Shown here piece after piece: positions 8,538 to 15,712 of a stretch of 36,496 bases of DNA. Below the pieces are notes generated by a model. It was not told the DNA's origin. It was given only the letters and a program-made list of their open reading frames with translations, and did not search any database. Source of the stretch: Candidatus Parvarchaeota archaeon (GTDB lineage Archaea > Nanobdellota > Nanobdellia > CSSed11-243R1). The translations under genes and the position numbers were made by a program. The stretch lies in NCBI GenBank assembly GCA_015522785.1, contig WALP01000011.1:1-36496 (forward strand). The letters are read 5' to 3'. Numbering within the stretch: the stretch's first letter is position 1; every line of letters starts with the position of its first letter.

Positions 8538-9143
8538 ATGGCAAAGAGGGCACCAACAAAAAGAAAAATGAAAAAGGGAAAGACTTGGTTTAAGATACAT
8601 GCTCCAAAAATTTTTAACGAAAAAGAGATTGGAGAAACAATAGCAAAAGATGAACAAGCCGTGCTCGGCAGAACTATAAAATTTCCATTTTCTGAAATTA
8701 GTGGCGACATAACACGACACAATATCTATGTAAAACTAAAAATTGAAAAGGTAACAGGGGAACATGCTTACACAACAATTGTTTCTTATGAACTCTCAAA
8801 GCCGTACTTGCAGAGAGTTGTACGAAGACGCACTACAAAAGTTGATGTAGTGAAGAATATACCTCTAAAAGATGGAAAAAAATATAGGATTAAAGTTGTA
8901 GCTGTCACTCTTCACAAAACAAAGTCATCTCAAAGAGCTAGTGTTATAAATGATATAAGAACTGAAATAGAAAACACAGTAAAGCAGTATGATTTTGATG
9001 GTTTAATTGCAGCGCTTTCGATAGGGAAATTACAAAGAGAGATACAAAAGAAGATAAGCAAGACGTATCCATTAAGGTTCTTAGAAGTTAGAAAAGTCGA
9101 ACGTCTTAAGGAAAAGAAAGAAGCTGTAACCAATAAAGATTAA
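8538..9143 (+). CDS. rps3ae: 30S ribosomal protein eS1 (S3Ae)
   Basis: eS1 is an archaeal/eukaryotic small-subunit protein near the mRNA exit. Family features are the basic N-terminus, WFKIHAPKIFNEKEIGET at 17-34, GRTIKFPFSEISGD at 44-57, and the YLQRVVRRRTTKVD segment. Length is 201 aa, as expected. The gene lies six bases after rps15 and shares its transcript; ATGATAAATGG gives little spacing for its own ribosome-binding site, so translational coupling is likely. The stop is two bases from the convergent taw1 stop. Confidence 0.96.
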   Translation: MAKRAPTKRKMKKGKTWFKIHAPKIFNEKEIGETIAKDEQAVLGRTIKFPFSEISGDITRHNIYVKLKIEKVTGEHAYTTIVSYELSKPYLQRVVRRRTTKVDVVKNIPLKDGKKYRIKVVAVTLHKTKSSQRASVINDIRTEIENTVKQYDFDGLIAALSIGKLQREIQKKISKTYPLRFLEVRKVERLKEKKEAVTNKD

Positions 9144-9145
9144 AC

Positions 9146-10090
9146 TTAATTTGTGACTTTACGTTTTTCTTCTGGCAAATTGCTTAACAAAACAACTCTA
9201 CTTGGCTTGTGTTCGTCCACAACAGGCATTCCAAGATGTTTGCTTATTTCATTGGCAAATTCAACAATTTCTTCGTGGGTGGGCATGTATTCCAATCCCA
9301 ATCTCTTTCTTGCAGAGCCAACTGACATATACCCCTTAGCTTCTACAAAATCTGGCTTCGCCTTTTTGATTAATTCCGCATATTTTTCAGGATTTTTCAT
9401 ATTAATTCCTTTAACAAGAGTAAGACGAATAACCTTTCGCGTGTTTAATTTCGGCAGAAGCTCCAGTGTTTTCATAAGCCTTTCCCATCCGTCCGAAAAG
9501 TTTGGATGGCATAGATTTAAACATGTCTCCTTATCGGGCGCTGCAAGTGTCACATAAAGCTGAGTCGGCAAAGGATTCAGCTTTTCAAGTCTTTCAGGAA
9601 GAGTTCCATTTGTCACAAGAAAAGTTGTCATACCTCTTCTATGAAATTCTGCTATCAGTTCGCCTAACCTTGGGTATATTGTTGGCTCGCCGGCAAGAGA
9701 AATAGCGACTTGTGTTGGATTTTGTGCTTCTTCCCACTTTTTCATGTTGACATCCGCTCCGGGAAATCCAGAAAGCAGTTTTCTCTGCGCCTTAATCATT
9801 TCATCAACAATGAACTTCGGTTCGTCCCATCCTTCTAATTCAGGGTTTTGATATCTCCCAAGACGCCAGCAAAAATCGCAATTTTGGGTGCACCAATTAA
9901 TAACAGGTGTACATTGAAGACACCTGTGGGATTCTATCCCATAAAATTTCTGCTTGTAGCAAACACCTCTATTGTGAAGGGAATTTTTTGTCCATCCGCA
10001 AAGTTTTACGGCAGAATGATTTCCAGCCAGTCCATAGTGCTGCCTAATGAAAAGCTTTTTCTGCGCTTCCGTTAATCTTGCGAGAACCAT
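9146..10090 (-). CDS. taw1: tRNA 4-demethylwyosine synthase Taw1 (TYW1), radical SAM
   Basis: Taw1 condenses pyruvate carbons onto N1-methylguanosine-37 of tRNA-Phe to build the wyosine tricycle. The start is ATG 10090; a longer frame would need a TTG start and overlaps a TATA-like box at about 10110-10118. With this start the radical-SAM cysteines are C67, C71 and C74 (CTQNCDFC). A second cluster set is C31, C44 and C57, with the same 13-13-10 spacing that I recall for the Methanocaldococcus enzyme. SLAGEPTIYP is the SAM-binding GE-type motif. Length 314 aa is normal. No Trm5 or Taw2 lies in the window. Confidence 0.95.
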   Translation of the reverse strand: MVLARLTEAQKKLFIRQHYGLAGNHSAVKLCGWTKNSLHNRGVCYKQKFYGIESHRCLQCTPVINWCTQNCDFCWRLGRYQNPELEGWDEPKFIVDEMIKAQRKLLSGFPGADVNMKKWEEAQNPTQVAISLAGEPTIYPRLGELIAEFHRRGMTTFLVTNGTLPERLEKLNPLPTQLYVTLAAPDKETCLNLCHPNFSDGWERLMKTLELLPKLNTRKVIRLTLVKGINMKNPEKYAELIKKAKPDFVEAKGYMSVGSARKRLGLEYMPTHEEIVEFANEISKHLGMPVVDEHKPSRVVLLSNLPEEKRKVTN

Positions 10091-10188
10091 AATGGAATAT
10101 GAATTATTGAAGTTTAAAAAGTTAATCAAATACCTCAAAATAGTAATATTTAAATTAAATTATATCCTCACTAGCTAGGGGTGATTTT

Positions 10189-10740
10189 ATGGATGATGCA
10201 AATAAAGATGATTGGATTACTAATGAATGCGGTAGGGGCACAAATGTCCTTTTAAGAACTCCAGAGTATTATACGAGTGCGTCTTATGAAGTTGCAATGG
10301 AATTTCTGGAGAAAGGACTAAAAGCTGGAGAGCTTGCAATTTGGATTACTGACGACCCTAAGGAGGAATTAATAAGAAAACCAATAAGGGAACTTCAAGA
10401 GAGTTACAATCAATTTTCATGTATAACTACAGATAAGAATGTCATAAAAGAATTAAAAGAGATAACTTCTCAATCTGGTAAGCCGTATAGAATTGTATTT
10501 TCAGATTCATACAAAATAAATGGATCCAAAACAGATGAATCTATCCCACTTGAAAAACTTGCAGGGAAAATAGATGAAAATCTCATTGAAGAACTTACAC
10601 AAAAAGTAAAGGAAGATAACGCAATCGGAATTTACACACTAGATGACAAATTTCCTTTTGATTGGATAGGAATTTATATGAATCATATCTGGGAATTCGA
10701 ACAACCAAAAAGGTCAGGAACTAGGATATTATATCATTAA
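10189..10740 (+). CDS. MEDS-like / RecA-fold sensory domain protein
   Basis: Tentative assignment. The 183-aa protein resembles MEDS-type domains, which are degenerate RecA/KaiC-like folds in archaeal signalling proteins: GTNVLLRTPEYY at 18-29, then a helix FLEKGLKAGELAIWITDDP at 39-57 matching the usual 'FL..GL..GE..l.i' pattern. I see no Walker A motif, so it is unlikely to be an ATPase. It has no signal peptide. A ribosome-binding site GGGGTGAT lies at about 10178-10185, and an AT-rich TATA-like stretch (AATATTTAAATT) lies near 10144-10157. It ends nine bases before pyrE, so it is probably co-transcribed with it; a link to nucleotide status would be speculation. Confidence 0.6.
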   Translation: MDDANKDDWITNECGRGTNVLLRTPEYYTSASYEVAMEFLEKGLKAGELAIWITDDPKEELIRKPIRELQESYNQFSCITTDKNVIKELKEITSQSGKPYRIVFSDSYKINGSKTDESIPLEKLAGKIDENLIEELTQKVKEDNAIGIYTLDDKFPFDWIGIYMNHIWEFEQPKRSGTRILYH

Positions 10741-10749
10741 AGATGTGAA

Positions 10750-11358
10750 GTGTCAAAAATGTTTGAGAAAGAAAAATTGTTGTTTGAAATTTTAGATTGT
10801 GTTGAATTTGATTGGTTCAAATTGGCAAGCGGAAGAGTTAGCCCATACAAAATTGACATTGACCCGCTAACAGCATACGAATCAAAACTAAAATTCTTGG
10901 CGGAACAGATGCGCGGGTTCTCAACTCACAGCGGATTCAAGCCTGATTACTTCGTTGGCGTTCCCTCCGGGACAACAATGCTCGCAAGGGAGATGACAAG
11001 ACAAATAAATTATATACCATCTGAAGAAAAAAAGATTGTCTGGAGAGAAAAAGGCAACTTGAGATACAAGGGTCCAATAGAAAAAGGAGATAAAGTCGTT
11101 GTTGTAGAAGATGTAGTAACCACGGGAAAATCTCTTGAAGATGAAGTGCAAAAGCTAAAATTTGAAGGGATAGATGTGATTGGTGTAATTGCCATCGTTG
11201 ACAGATTTGAAAGAAACAAGGAATTTGAATTTCCATACAACTATGCTATAGGAATTGACGAGCTTTTCGGTGTTCTTGAAAGGCAGAACAAAATTCCTGA
11301 AGATTACAAGGAGAAGTTAGATGACTACACAAAACTAAACACACGCAAGGTCGCATAA
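10750..11358 (+). CDS. pyrE: Orotate phosphoribosyltransferase
   Basis: PyrE joins orotate to PRPP, giving orotidine 5'-phosphate in pyrimidine synthesis. The PRPP loop VVVVEDVVTTGKS is at 116-128 and the family N-terminal motif FKLASGRVSPYKIDID at 23-38. VGVPSGTTMLAR at 69-80 is the second conserved loop. Length is 202 aa. The frame begins with GTG 10750, with an alternative ATG at 10759; the spacing to GATGTGAAG slightly favours the internal ATG, and the choice changes only three residues. It sits directly behind the MEDS-like gene. The stop at 11356-11358 is followed at once by the TATA box of tRNA-Gly. Confidence 0.88.
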   Translation: MSKMFEKEKLLFEILDCVEFDWFKLASGRVSPYKIDIDPLTAYESKLKFLAEQMRGFSTHSGFKPDYFVGVPSGTTMLAREMTRQINYIPSEEKKIVWREKGNLRYKGPIEKGDKVVVVEDVVTTGKSLEDEVQKLKFEGIDVIGVIAIVDRFERNKEFEFPYNYAIGIDELFGVLERQNKIPEDYKEKLDDYTKLNTRKVA

Positions 11359-11370
11359 CCTTTATAAATT
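11359..11370 (+). promoter_or_regulatory. TATA box of tRNA-Gly
   Basis: CTTTATAAATT lies about 26 bases before the first base of the tRNA at 11394, the normal archaeal distance to a transcription start. It begins directly behind the pyrE stop codon. Confidence 0.6.
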
Positions 11371-11393
11371 TCCTTTCTCATTCTAAAAATAGT

Positions 11394-11519
11394 GCGCCGG
11401 TAGTCTAGAAACCCTTTCTTAAAAGAAAGCGTTTACGGAAAGAACTGAGAAGGGGTGGGCAATGGTTAGGATAGGGCGTTGCCAACGCTCTGACCCGGGT
11501 TCAAATCCCGGCCGGCGCA
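11394..11519 (+). tRNA. tRNA-Gly(GCC) with an intron in the D-loop
   Basis: Acceptor stem GCGCCGG 11394-11400 pairs with CCGGCGC 11512-11518, and A11519 is the discriminator. D-stem GTCT 11403-11406 pairs with GGAT 11469-11472. Anticodon stem GGGCG 11474-11478 pairs with CGCTC 11486-11490, with anticodon GCC at 11481-11483. The T-arm is CCGGG/CCCGG around TTCAAAT. The gene is 126 bases long, and removing 54 bases (11409-11462) leaves a standard 72-base tRNA with D-loop AGTGGTTA. An intron between positions 15 and 16 is non-canonical; most archaeal tRNA introns sit at 37/38. The gene carries no CCA. Confidence 0.93.
11409..11462 (+). other. tRNA-Gly intron, D-loop position 15/16, 54 nt
   Basis: Cutting after AG 11407-11408 and after AA 11461-11462 restores a normal D-loop. 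Exon GTCT 11403-11406 pairs with intron GGGC 11457-11460 as the central helix. The inner helix can pair 11411-11420 with 11447-11456 over ten pairs including G-T. The 3' bulge is AAT; the 5' bulge is four bases (AGAA), so this is a relaxed bulge-helix-bulge. An alternative internal hairpin is CTTTCTT/AAGAAAG-like at 11414-11429. The body matches the tRNA-Arg anticodon intron over CCCTTTCTT, AAAGAAAGCG and CGGAAAGAA. Confidence 0.8.
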
Positions 11520-11579
11520 TTTTAGAAAACAATATTAAGATGAACAATGTTTAATGACTAATAAAAATGAGGTGTTATA

Positions 11580-11861
11580 ATGGTGGAAGTAACAGTCAGG
11601 GTTTGTGACATATGCAAAGAAAGGCTTGCAGTAGGAAAGTGTCCAATCTGTGGAAGAGATGTCTGCAAGCAGTGCACACAGGCGTTCAGCTTGGAGCTCG
11701 GAATGAAGTGGAGAGGTCCTTCTATTGAAGTCTTCAGGGAAAACATTTGCATTGATTGCGCCAAAAAACTTGAAGGAAAATCCAAAGATATAATAATGGA
11801 ATTAAGCAAAAAGTTACAACCTGAGATAAAAGAAATGCTTAAGGCATACGCCAAGGAATAA
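11580..11861 (+). CDS. Small eight-cysteine zinc-binding protein
   Basis: A 93-aa cytoplasmic protein with four CxxC pairs: C9/C12, C21/C24, C29/C32 and C57/C60. This arrangement should bind two zinc ions, in a B-box, LIM or RING-like cross-brace. The remainder is a helix (KSKDIIMELSKKLQPEIKEMLKAY). It starts at ATG 11580 behind GAGGTG at 11569-11574. It is followed after one base by a small membrane protein, so the pair is an operon between two tRNA genes. The family and function are unknown to me; a role in protein or nucleic-acid contacts is only a guess. Confidence 0.75.
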   Translation: MVEVTVRVCDICKERLAVGKCPICGRDVCKQCTQAFSLELGMKWRGPSIEVFRENICIDCAKKLEGKSKDIIMELSKKLQPEIKEMLKAYAKE

Positions 11862-11862
11862 A

Positions 11863-12141
11863 ATGTCAGCAAGTGAGTTTATTTATTATACTTTATTAAA
11901 ACATGGCAAAATAATCATAGCTATAGTTGGATTTATGATTGCAATCATTGTCTTTATGTACACCCAAAATTTCGGCATGAAAGTTGATGAAACAACACAA
12001 TATTCATTGGTACAATGCGACTACGATTCTGACTGCTTTGAACACTGCGGCGAGTGTGTATCAATAAAAGACTCAAGATTTTGTGAAGATAATGAATCAA
12101 TACACTGTGCCTGTATAAATAATACTTGTTCGGTATCGTAA
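11863..12141 (+). CDS. Small single-pass membrane protein with eight-Cys outer domain
   Basis: A 92-aa protein with one membrane helix at about 17-33 (IIIAIVGFMIAIIVFMY) and a short exported domain with eight cysteines (C52, C58, C62, C65, C74, C82, C84, C89) followed by the C-terminus. An even number of closely spaced Cys suggests a disulfide-knotted domain outside the cell, similar in pattern to the CxxxxxC...CxxxC modules common in archaeal surface proteins. The start at ATG 11863 is one base past the stop of the zinc protein, indicating coupling. No family is recognised. Confidence 0.7.
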   Translation: MSASEFIYYTLLKHGKIIIAIVGFMIAIIVFMYTQNFGMKVDETTQYSLVQCDYDSDCFEHCGECVSIKDSRFCEDNESIHCACINNTCSVS

Positions 12142-12189
12142 TCCTTTTAAAACAAATGTTTCTTTACTTTTTGTGGGCCCGTGGTCTAG

Positions 12190-12237
12190 CGCATCTTTCT
12201 TTGGGAAAGAAAGCTGCACCAAAGAAATTGCGGACAA
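12190..12237 (+). other. tRNA-Val intron 1, D-loop position 15/16, 48 nt
   Basis: Same insertion point and flanking exon bases as in tRNA-Gly (GTCTAG before, TGGTTA after). The central helix is exon GTCT 12184-12187 with intron GGAC 12232-12235; bulges are AG|C and AA|T, a good three-base pair of bulges. The inner helix is GCA 12191-12193 with TGC 12229-12231. It contains a perfect 8-bp hairpin CTTTCTTT 12195-12202 with AAAGAAAG 12206-12213. The 18 bases 12208-12225 are identical to the minus strand of 27321-27338. Confidence 0.82.
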
Positions 12238-12281
12238 TGGTTATGACGTCCGCCTTACACGCGGGAGGTCCCCAGTTCAAA

Positions 12282-12347
12282 TACACTTTCTCTCTTTGAA
12301 AGAGAGAACCTGTGCTAAGAGAGAATCTCTTGGCGAGTGTTTGAGAG
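12282..12347 (+). other. tRNA-Val intron 2, T-loop position 59/60, 66 nt
   Basis: Removal restores TTCAAAT. The T-stem is the outer helix, TTCA 12276-12279 with TGAG 12342-12345 the central helix, and ACACT 12283-12287 with AGTGT 12336-12340 the inner helix. Two hairpins follow: 12288-12296 with 12300-12308, and 12314-12322 with 12326-12334. One extra base (T12341) lies between the inner and central helices. The same fold, length and extra base occur in the T-loop intron of tRNA-Arg(CCU). Confidence 0.85.
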
Positions 12348-12414
12348 TCTGGGCGGGCCCATTCTAGTATTCTTTATAAAGTAGTAATTATTTTCTAAGT
12401 TGGGGTGCTATAAC

Positions 12415-14331
12415 TTGTCGGAAAAAAAATTAACAGAGATATATATCCACGCGTGCGAATGGAGCTCAATTAAATTTCCTCAGCTCGCGAATAGGGATAC
12501 AAAGGTTACAAATGAACTAAAAAAATCCCTAAAATTCTTAAAGTGGGGTATAGAACCCCACGAGGTTATAACCCTAAGCAGATTGGTTTTAATTGTAACT
12601 GCAGTTATAGCCATCCTTATAAATATAGTGTATCTCCTTAATTTCTCTCCTTCGATAATAATTCTATCAACAAACGCAGTAGTACCTTTCTTATTCGCAT
12701 ATCTTATAACAGAATATCCGAAAAACGAAGCCGCCCTCGAAAGAATTGATGCTATTGGAAGCGCCCCAACGGTGTTAACCCAAATTGTAATCTTCCTAAA
12801 GCAAAACCCCAACTTGGAAAGGGCTTTGCAGTTCGTGACAAAATACTCAGAAGGAAGAATCTCAAAAGAACTGAAAGAAGTGCTATGGAAATGTATGATG
12901 GGGCAAAAAACAAGCATAAAGGAAGCATTAATCTCACTGGCACAACAATGGGGGGAATACTTAGTTGACCTAAAAAGAAGTTTGTACTTGATTGTTGCAT
13001 CAGTATCTGAAAGAAATGAGGTAAAAAGAAATCAATCACTTGACAGAGCACTGAAAATCTCCCTCGATGGGTTAATTAACAAAATAAAAGAATATGCTAA
13101 TAATCTTTATTTGCCCACATTATTCCTTTTCAGTTTCGGCACAGTACTTCCATTGGTCATAATCTCACTTCTCCCAATATTTTCATTTTTAGGAGGAGAG
13201 TTTTCATCCCCTCTACAGATGTTTTTAATATTAACTGTTTCCATTGTTGTAATTTATTTTTACTCAAACAAGATAATTTCTAAGAGACCACCATCATTTG
13301 CGAGCATAAAATTGCCGAAAGATTTAAGCATTTACCCCAAAGCAAATCACTTGAAGATAAAAGTAGGTAAAAGAGATATTGAATTTCCGGCACTGCCATA
13401 CTTGATTCTAACCTTCCTTGTGATAGGCTTTCCGGGAATATTTTACTTATTAAGTGAAACATCTTTCGTAAAATTAATACCCAACACCTTCACAAACATA
13501 TTAAACAGTTTCAATACTCTTACCTTAATTTGGGCATTTGGAATTGTAATTGCAGTTTATTCCTATGGAACATCATGGTATAAAAAGGAAATCAGAAAAA
13601 AAATAAAACGCCTTGAAATTGAGGCAGTGGATGGATTCTACCAGTTGGCAAGCAGAATAGATGAGGGGCGCTCCCCTGAAGAAGCAATTAAATTTGTGGG
13701 GGAAAGCATGCCAAATACAGAATTTGGTAAGTTAATGAAAAAGACATACAATACACTCAGAAGCAGGCACACAACTCTTGAAAAAGCATTGTTTGACGAA
13801 GAGTATGGCACACTAAATAACGTGTACTCAAAAAATGTAAAACTCATGTTCAGGGTTTTCTTGACTTCTCTTAAGAAAGGAGTCAGCAATAGTGCCCAAA
13901 TGCTTTTCACAATTTCGAACCATTATGACCAACTTAACAGAACAGAAGAAAAGCTAAAATCCACCCTAAAGAACGCATTGTCAATGATGAGAACAACAGC
14001 AAGCATATTTGCTCCCATGATAACAGGATTAGTTATCACATTACAACAGCTAATACAAAATGGATTGAAAAGCGTAAATGAAGGATTAAATGGGATGGGG
14101 TATTTGAATCTGTCCTTTTTGACAACCCCAAATTTCAGCGTCGAAATACTGCAGTTAATTTCAGGCATATACATGATTTTACTAGCGTGGTTATTAATCA
14201 GATATGTGTCTTTATTGGAATATGGGAAAGATGAAGTTATGTTAAAAACAGAATTGGCACAAAATGTTCCAATTGCTCTTTTCATCTTCACACTGACATT
14301 GATAGGTAGTAGAATTGTATTGGGGGCATAA
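12415..14331 (+). CDS. TadC/FlaJ-like archaeal pilus platform protein
   Basis: A polytopic membrane protein (638 aa) of the type II secretion F / TadC / FlaJ family, the inner-membrane platform of archaeal type IV pili. Two T2SF-like repeats are seen: helical cytoplasmic parts around residues 115-225 and 395-530 (for example DGFYQLASRIDEGRSPEEA), each between pairs of membrane helices (about 57-75, 82-100, 231-258, 267-283, and further ones at the C-terminal end). I choose TTG 12415 because GGGGTG at 12403-12407 is at proper spacing; an in-frame TTG at 12400 would precede that site. A TATA-like TCTTTATAAAG at 12371-12381 lies upstream. It heads a cluster of pilin-like genes with no ATPase nearby. 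Confidence 0.88.
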   Translation: MSEKKLTEIYIHACEWSSIKFPQLANRDTKVTNELKKSLKFLKWGIEPHEVITLSRLVLIVTAVIAILINIVYLLNFSPSIIILSTNAVVPFLFAYLITEYPKNEAALERIDAIGSAPTVLTQIVIFLKQNPNLERALQFVTKYSEGRISKELKEVLWKCMMGQKTSIKEALISLAQQWGEYLVDLKRSLYLIVASVSERNEVKRNQSLDRALKISLDGLINKIKEYANNLYLPTLFLFSFGTVLPLVIISLLPIFSFLGGEFSSPLQMFLILTVSIVVIYFYSNKIISKRPPSFASIKLPKDLSIYPKANHLKIKVGKRDIEFPALPYLILTFLVIGFPGIFYLLSETSFVKLIPNTFTNILNSFNTLTLIWAFGIVIAVYSYGTSWYKKEIRKKIKRLEIEAVDGFYQLASRIDEGRSPEEAIKFVGESMPNTEFGKLMKKTYNTLRSRHTTLEKALFDEEYGTLNNVYSKNVKLMFRVFLTSLKKGVSNSAQMLFTISNHYDQLNRTEEKLKSTLKNALSMMRTTASIFAPMITGLVITLQQLIQNGLKSVNEGLNGMGYLNLSFLTTPNFSVEILQLISGIYMILLAWLLIRYVSLLEYGKDEVMLKTELAQNVPIALFIFTLTLIGSRIVLGA

Positions 14332-14363
14332 AAGTTTATAAGTCAAATATAATTTTAAAGAAT

Positions 14364-14371
14364 AAGGAGGT
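14364..14371 (+). promoter_or_regulatory. Strong Shine-Dalgarno site of the first pilin gene
   Basis: AAGGAGGT at 14364-14371 is the best ribosome-binding site in the window, seven bases before ATG 14378. A TATA-like AATTTTAAAG at 14351-14360 is too close to drive this leader, but GTTTATAAG near 14334-14342 could. Strong translation fits a major pilin. Confidence 0.6.
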
Positions 14372-14377
14372 TTTAAG

Positions 14378-14887
14378 ATGAGATTGAACAAAAGGGGTGT
14401 AGAAGCATTACCTTTAAGGTATATCATAATTGCCCTTGTGGCAGCACTTGTAATTGGTATAGCATTGCAGTTTACTGGAATTTTAAAAAGCGGAACGATA
14501 AACACAGCTACAAAGATAAATGACACTTTGGCACAAAAGACGACATGCGAGCTTGATGAGGAAGCACCTGTTATAAGCGACTGGAATGTTAATTGTAATG
14601 CAACAACAGATATTGTCAATATCACTTCAGTAAAGGTAACTGATGACTGCGGTGTTGAATGGGTAAAAGTAGAGTTGAAAAATTCGACAAATGACTTCAA
14701 CGGACTTGCGGATTTAAAGATAAAATCAACAGATGACAACACATGGGATGGGATATATAATTTCACAGATGCATCAAGTGTTACAAAAACATATGACATA
14801 CAATCAGGAGACATTGTTGTGATTTGGGCTAAAGACAAGGCAAATGCTGAAAATTACGCAGTTGAAGAAACAGTGACATGTCAATGA
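14378..14887 (+). CDS. Type IV pilin-like protein, candidate major pilin
   Basis: The N-terminus MRLNKRGVEALPLRYIIIAL is a class III (prepilin) signal: a short basic leader, cleavage expected after Gly7, then a hydrophobic helix (residues 8-33) that both anchors and packs the filament. The rest (169 aa in all) is an exported beta-rich domain with four cysteines and a DDCGVEWVKVEL segment typical of Ig-like folds. It has its own strong ribosome-binding site and a TATA-like box, unlike the overlapping genes after it, so it is probably the most expressed subunit. It follows the TadC-like gene by 46 bases. Confidence 0.75.
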   Translation: MRLNKRGVEALPLRYIIIALVAALVIGIALQFTGILKSGTINTATKINDTLAQKTTCELDEEAPVISDWNVNCNATTDIVNITSVKVTDDCGVEWVKVELKNSTNDFNGLADLKIKSTDDNTWDGIYNFTDASSVTKTYDIQSGDIVVIWAKDKANAENYAVEETVTCQ

Positions 14888-15330
14888 TGTCAAAAAAAGG
14901 TGTTGAATCCTTTCCGTTTTTTTTATTTTTGTCGCTTTTGATAGCGGCGTTCGTGCTCACAATAGGGTTTTATCAAGTAGATGCTTTTTCGGAATTCTCG
15001 CACAGGCGCGAGTTCACAAACAGTTATACAAATATGATAAACACTATTAAAAACATGCGGGCAACATCGGATGAGGGCTCATTCACAAGAGTCCACTTAA
15101 AAGTCCCGCAAGGATACAACATCACTTTTTTATCGGGCGATGATAGGGCATTAATACACGGACCAAACTTAAATCTAAACAACTCTCTTGGATTTAACAT
15201 TGTAAACTTGACAGACAAATATGGAAATTTCAAAGAAAACCTAACCCTAAAAAGTGGAGAATATCAAATTGTGATATACTATGGAAATCCAACTGGGGAA
15301 AATGAACCACTTGAAATTTTCTTCAAATAA
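14884..15330 (+). CDS. Pilin-like minor subunit
   Basis: Overlaps the preceding gene by ATGA, so it is translationally coupled; an earlier ATG at 14878 and a later one at 14887 are alternatives. The N-terminus is SKKGVESFPFFLFLSLLIAAF: a short basic leader, Gly cleavage site, then a hydrophobic helix, as in archaeal prepilins. The exported part is about 110 residues (VHLKVPQGYNITFLSGDDRA) ending in an apparent beta-sandwich edge. No specific subfamily is recognised. It is probably a minor or tip pilin. Confidence 0.72.
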   Translation: MMSKKGVESFPFFLFLSLLIAAFVLTIGFYQVDAFSEFSHRREFTNSYTNMINTIKNMRATSDEGSFTRVHLKVPQGYNITFLSGDDRALIHGPNLNLNNSLGFNIVNLTDKYGNFKENLTLKSGEYQIVIYYGNPTGENEPLEIFFK

Positions 15331-15712
15331 GAAGGGAGTAGTTAGTTTTGTATTCTCCAAATTTACATTAATCATATTTGCAATAATCGTCGCGTCTGCA
15401 TTGTTCTTTGTTTTGATAATCGAGAAAGACATCCAACAAACAGACAGCACGGCTAAAGAAGCGGAAGGGATTGCTAACGTAATAGATATGGTATCCGCAT
15501 CTGAATTTAATGTTTGGAAGATATATACAAGCGACAGTGAGTATACAATTTCTTTTGGAAATCACTCGCTTACACTTTATCATGATGGAAGACACATAAC
15601 GAAAGGACTGTTGTTTCCGATAAACGCGACTGCATCCGACAATGATATTTCTGTCAAATGTTTGAATGTGACAAAACATGACGGAGAAATGGTGATTAAA
15701 AAATGCCAGTAG
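15302..15712 (+). CDS. Pilin-like minor subunit
   Basis: The start is uncertain: ATG 15302 follows GGGG at 15295-15298 and gives a 12-residue leader MNHLKFSSNKKG before the hydrophobic helix VVSFVFSKFTLIIFAIIVAS; ATG 15281 would lengthen the leader by seven residues. Either way the gene overlaps its predecessor. KKGVVSF matches the prepilin cleavage pattern of the neighbouring genes. The exported domain is about 85 residues, with two cysteines near the end (CLNVTKHDGEMVIKKCQ) likely to form a disulfide. Confidence 0.7.
   Translation: MNHLKFSSNKKGVVSFVFSKFTLIIFAIIVASALFFVLIIEKDIQQTDSTAKEAEGIANVIDMVSASEFNVWKIYTSDSEYTISFGNHSLTLYHDGRHITKGLLFPINATASDNDISVKCLNVTKHDGEMVIKKCQ

Larger units (their letters stand above)
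12175..12361 (+). tRNA. tRNA-Val(TAC) with two introns (D-loop and T-loop)
   Basis: Acceptor stem GGGCCCG 12175-12181 pairs with CGGGCCC 12354-12360, and A12361 is the discriminator. D-stem is 12184-12187 with 12244-12247. Anticodon stem TCCGC 12249-12253 pairs with GCGGG 12261-12265, with anticodon TAC at 12256-12258. T-stem CCCAG 12271-12275 pairs with CTGGG 12349-12353. The gene spans 187 bases; removing 48 and 66 bases leaves 73, a normal tRNA with D-loop AGTGGTTA and T-loop TTCAAAT. Both introns are in non-canonical places and the anticodon loop is intact. A TATA-like CCTTTTAAAAC at 12143-12153 lies about 28 bases upstream. Confidence 0.93.

Noticed and set aside
11520-11579. Another intron-like element after tRNA-Gly
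   Set aside because: The 60-base gap is AT-rich with AACAAT repeated twice, but has none of the GCACC, CTTTCTT or CGGAAAG words.
12173-12367. A 64-codon open frame across tRNA-Val
   Set aside because: It coincides with the tRNA and its two introns and has no ribosome-binding site.
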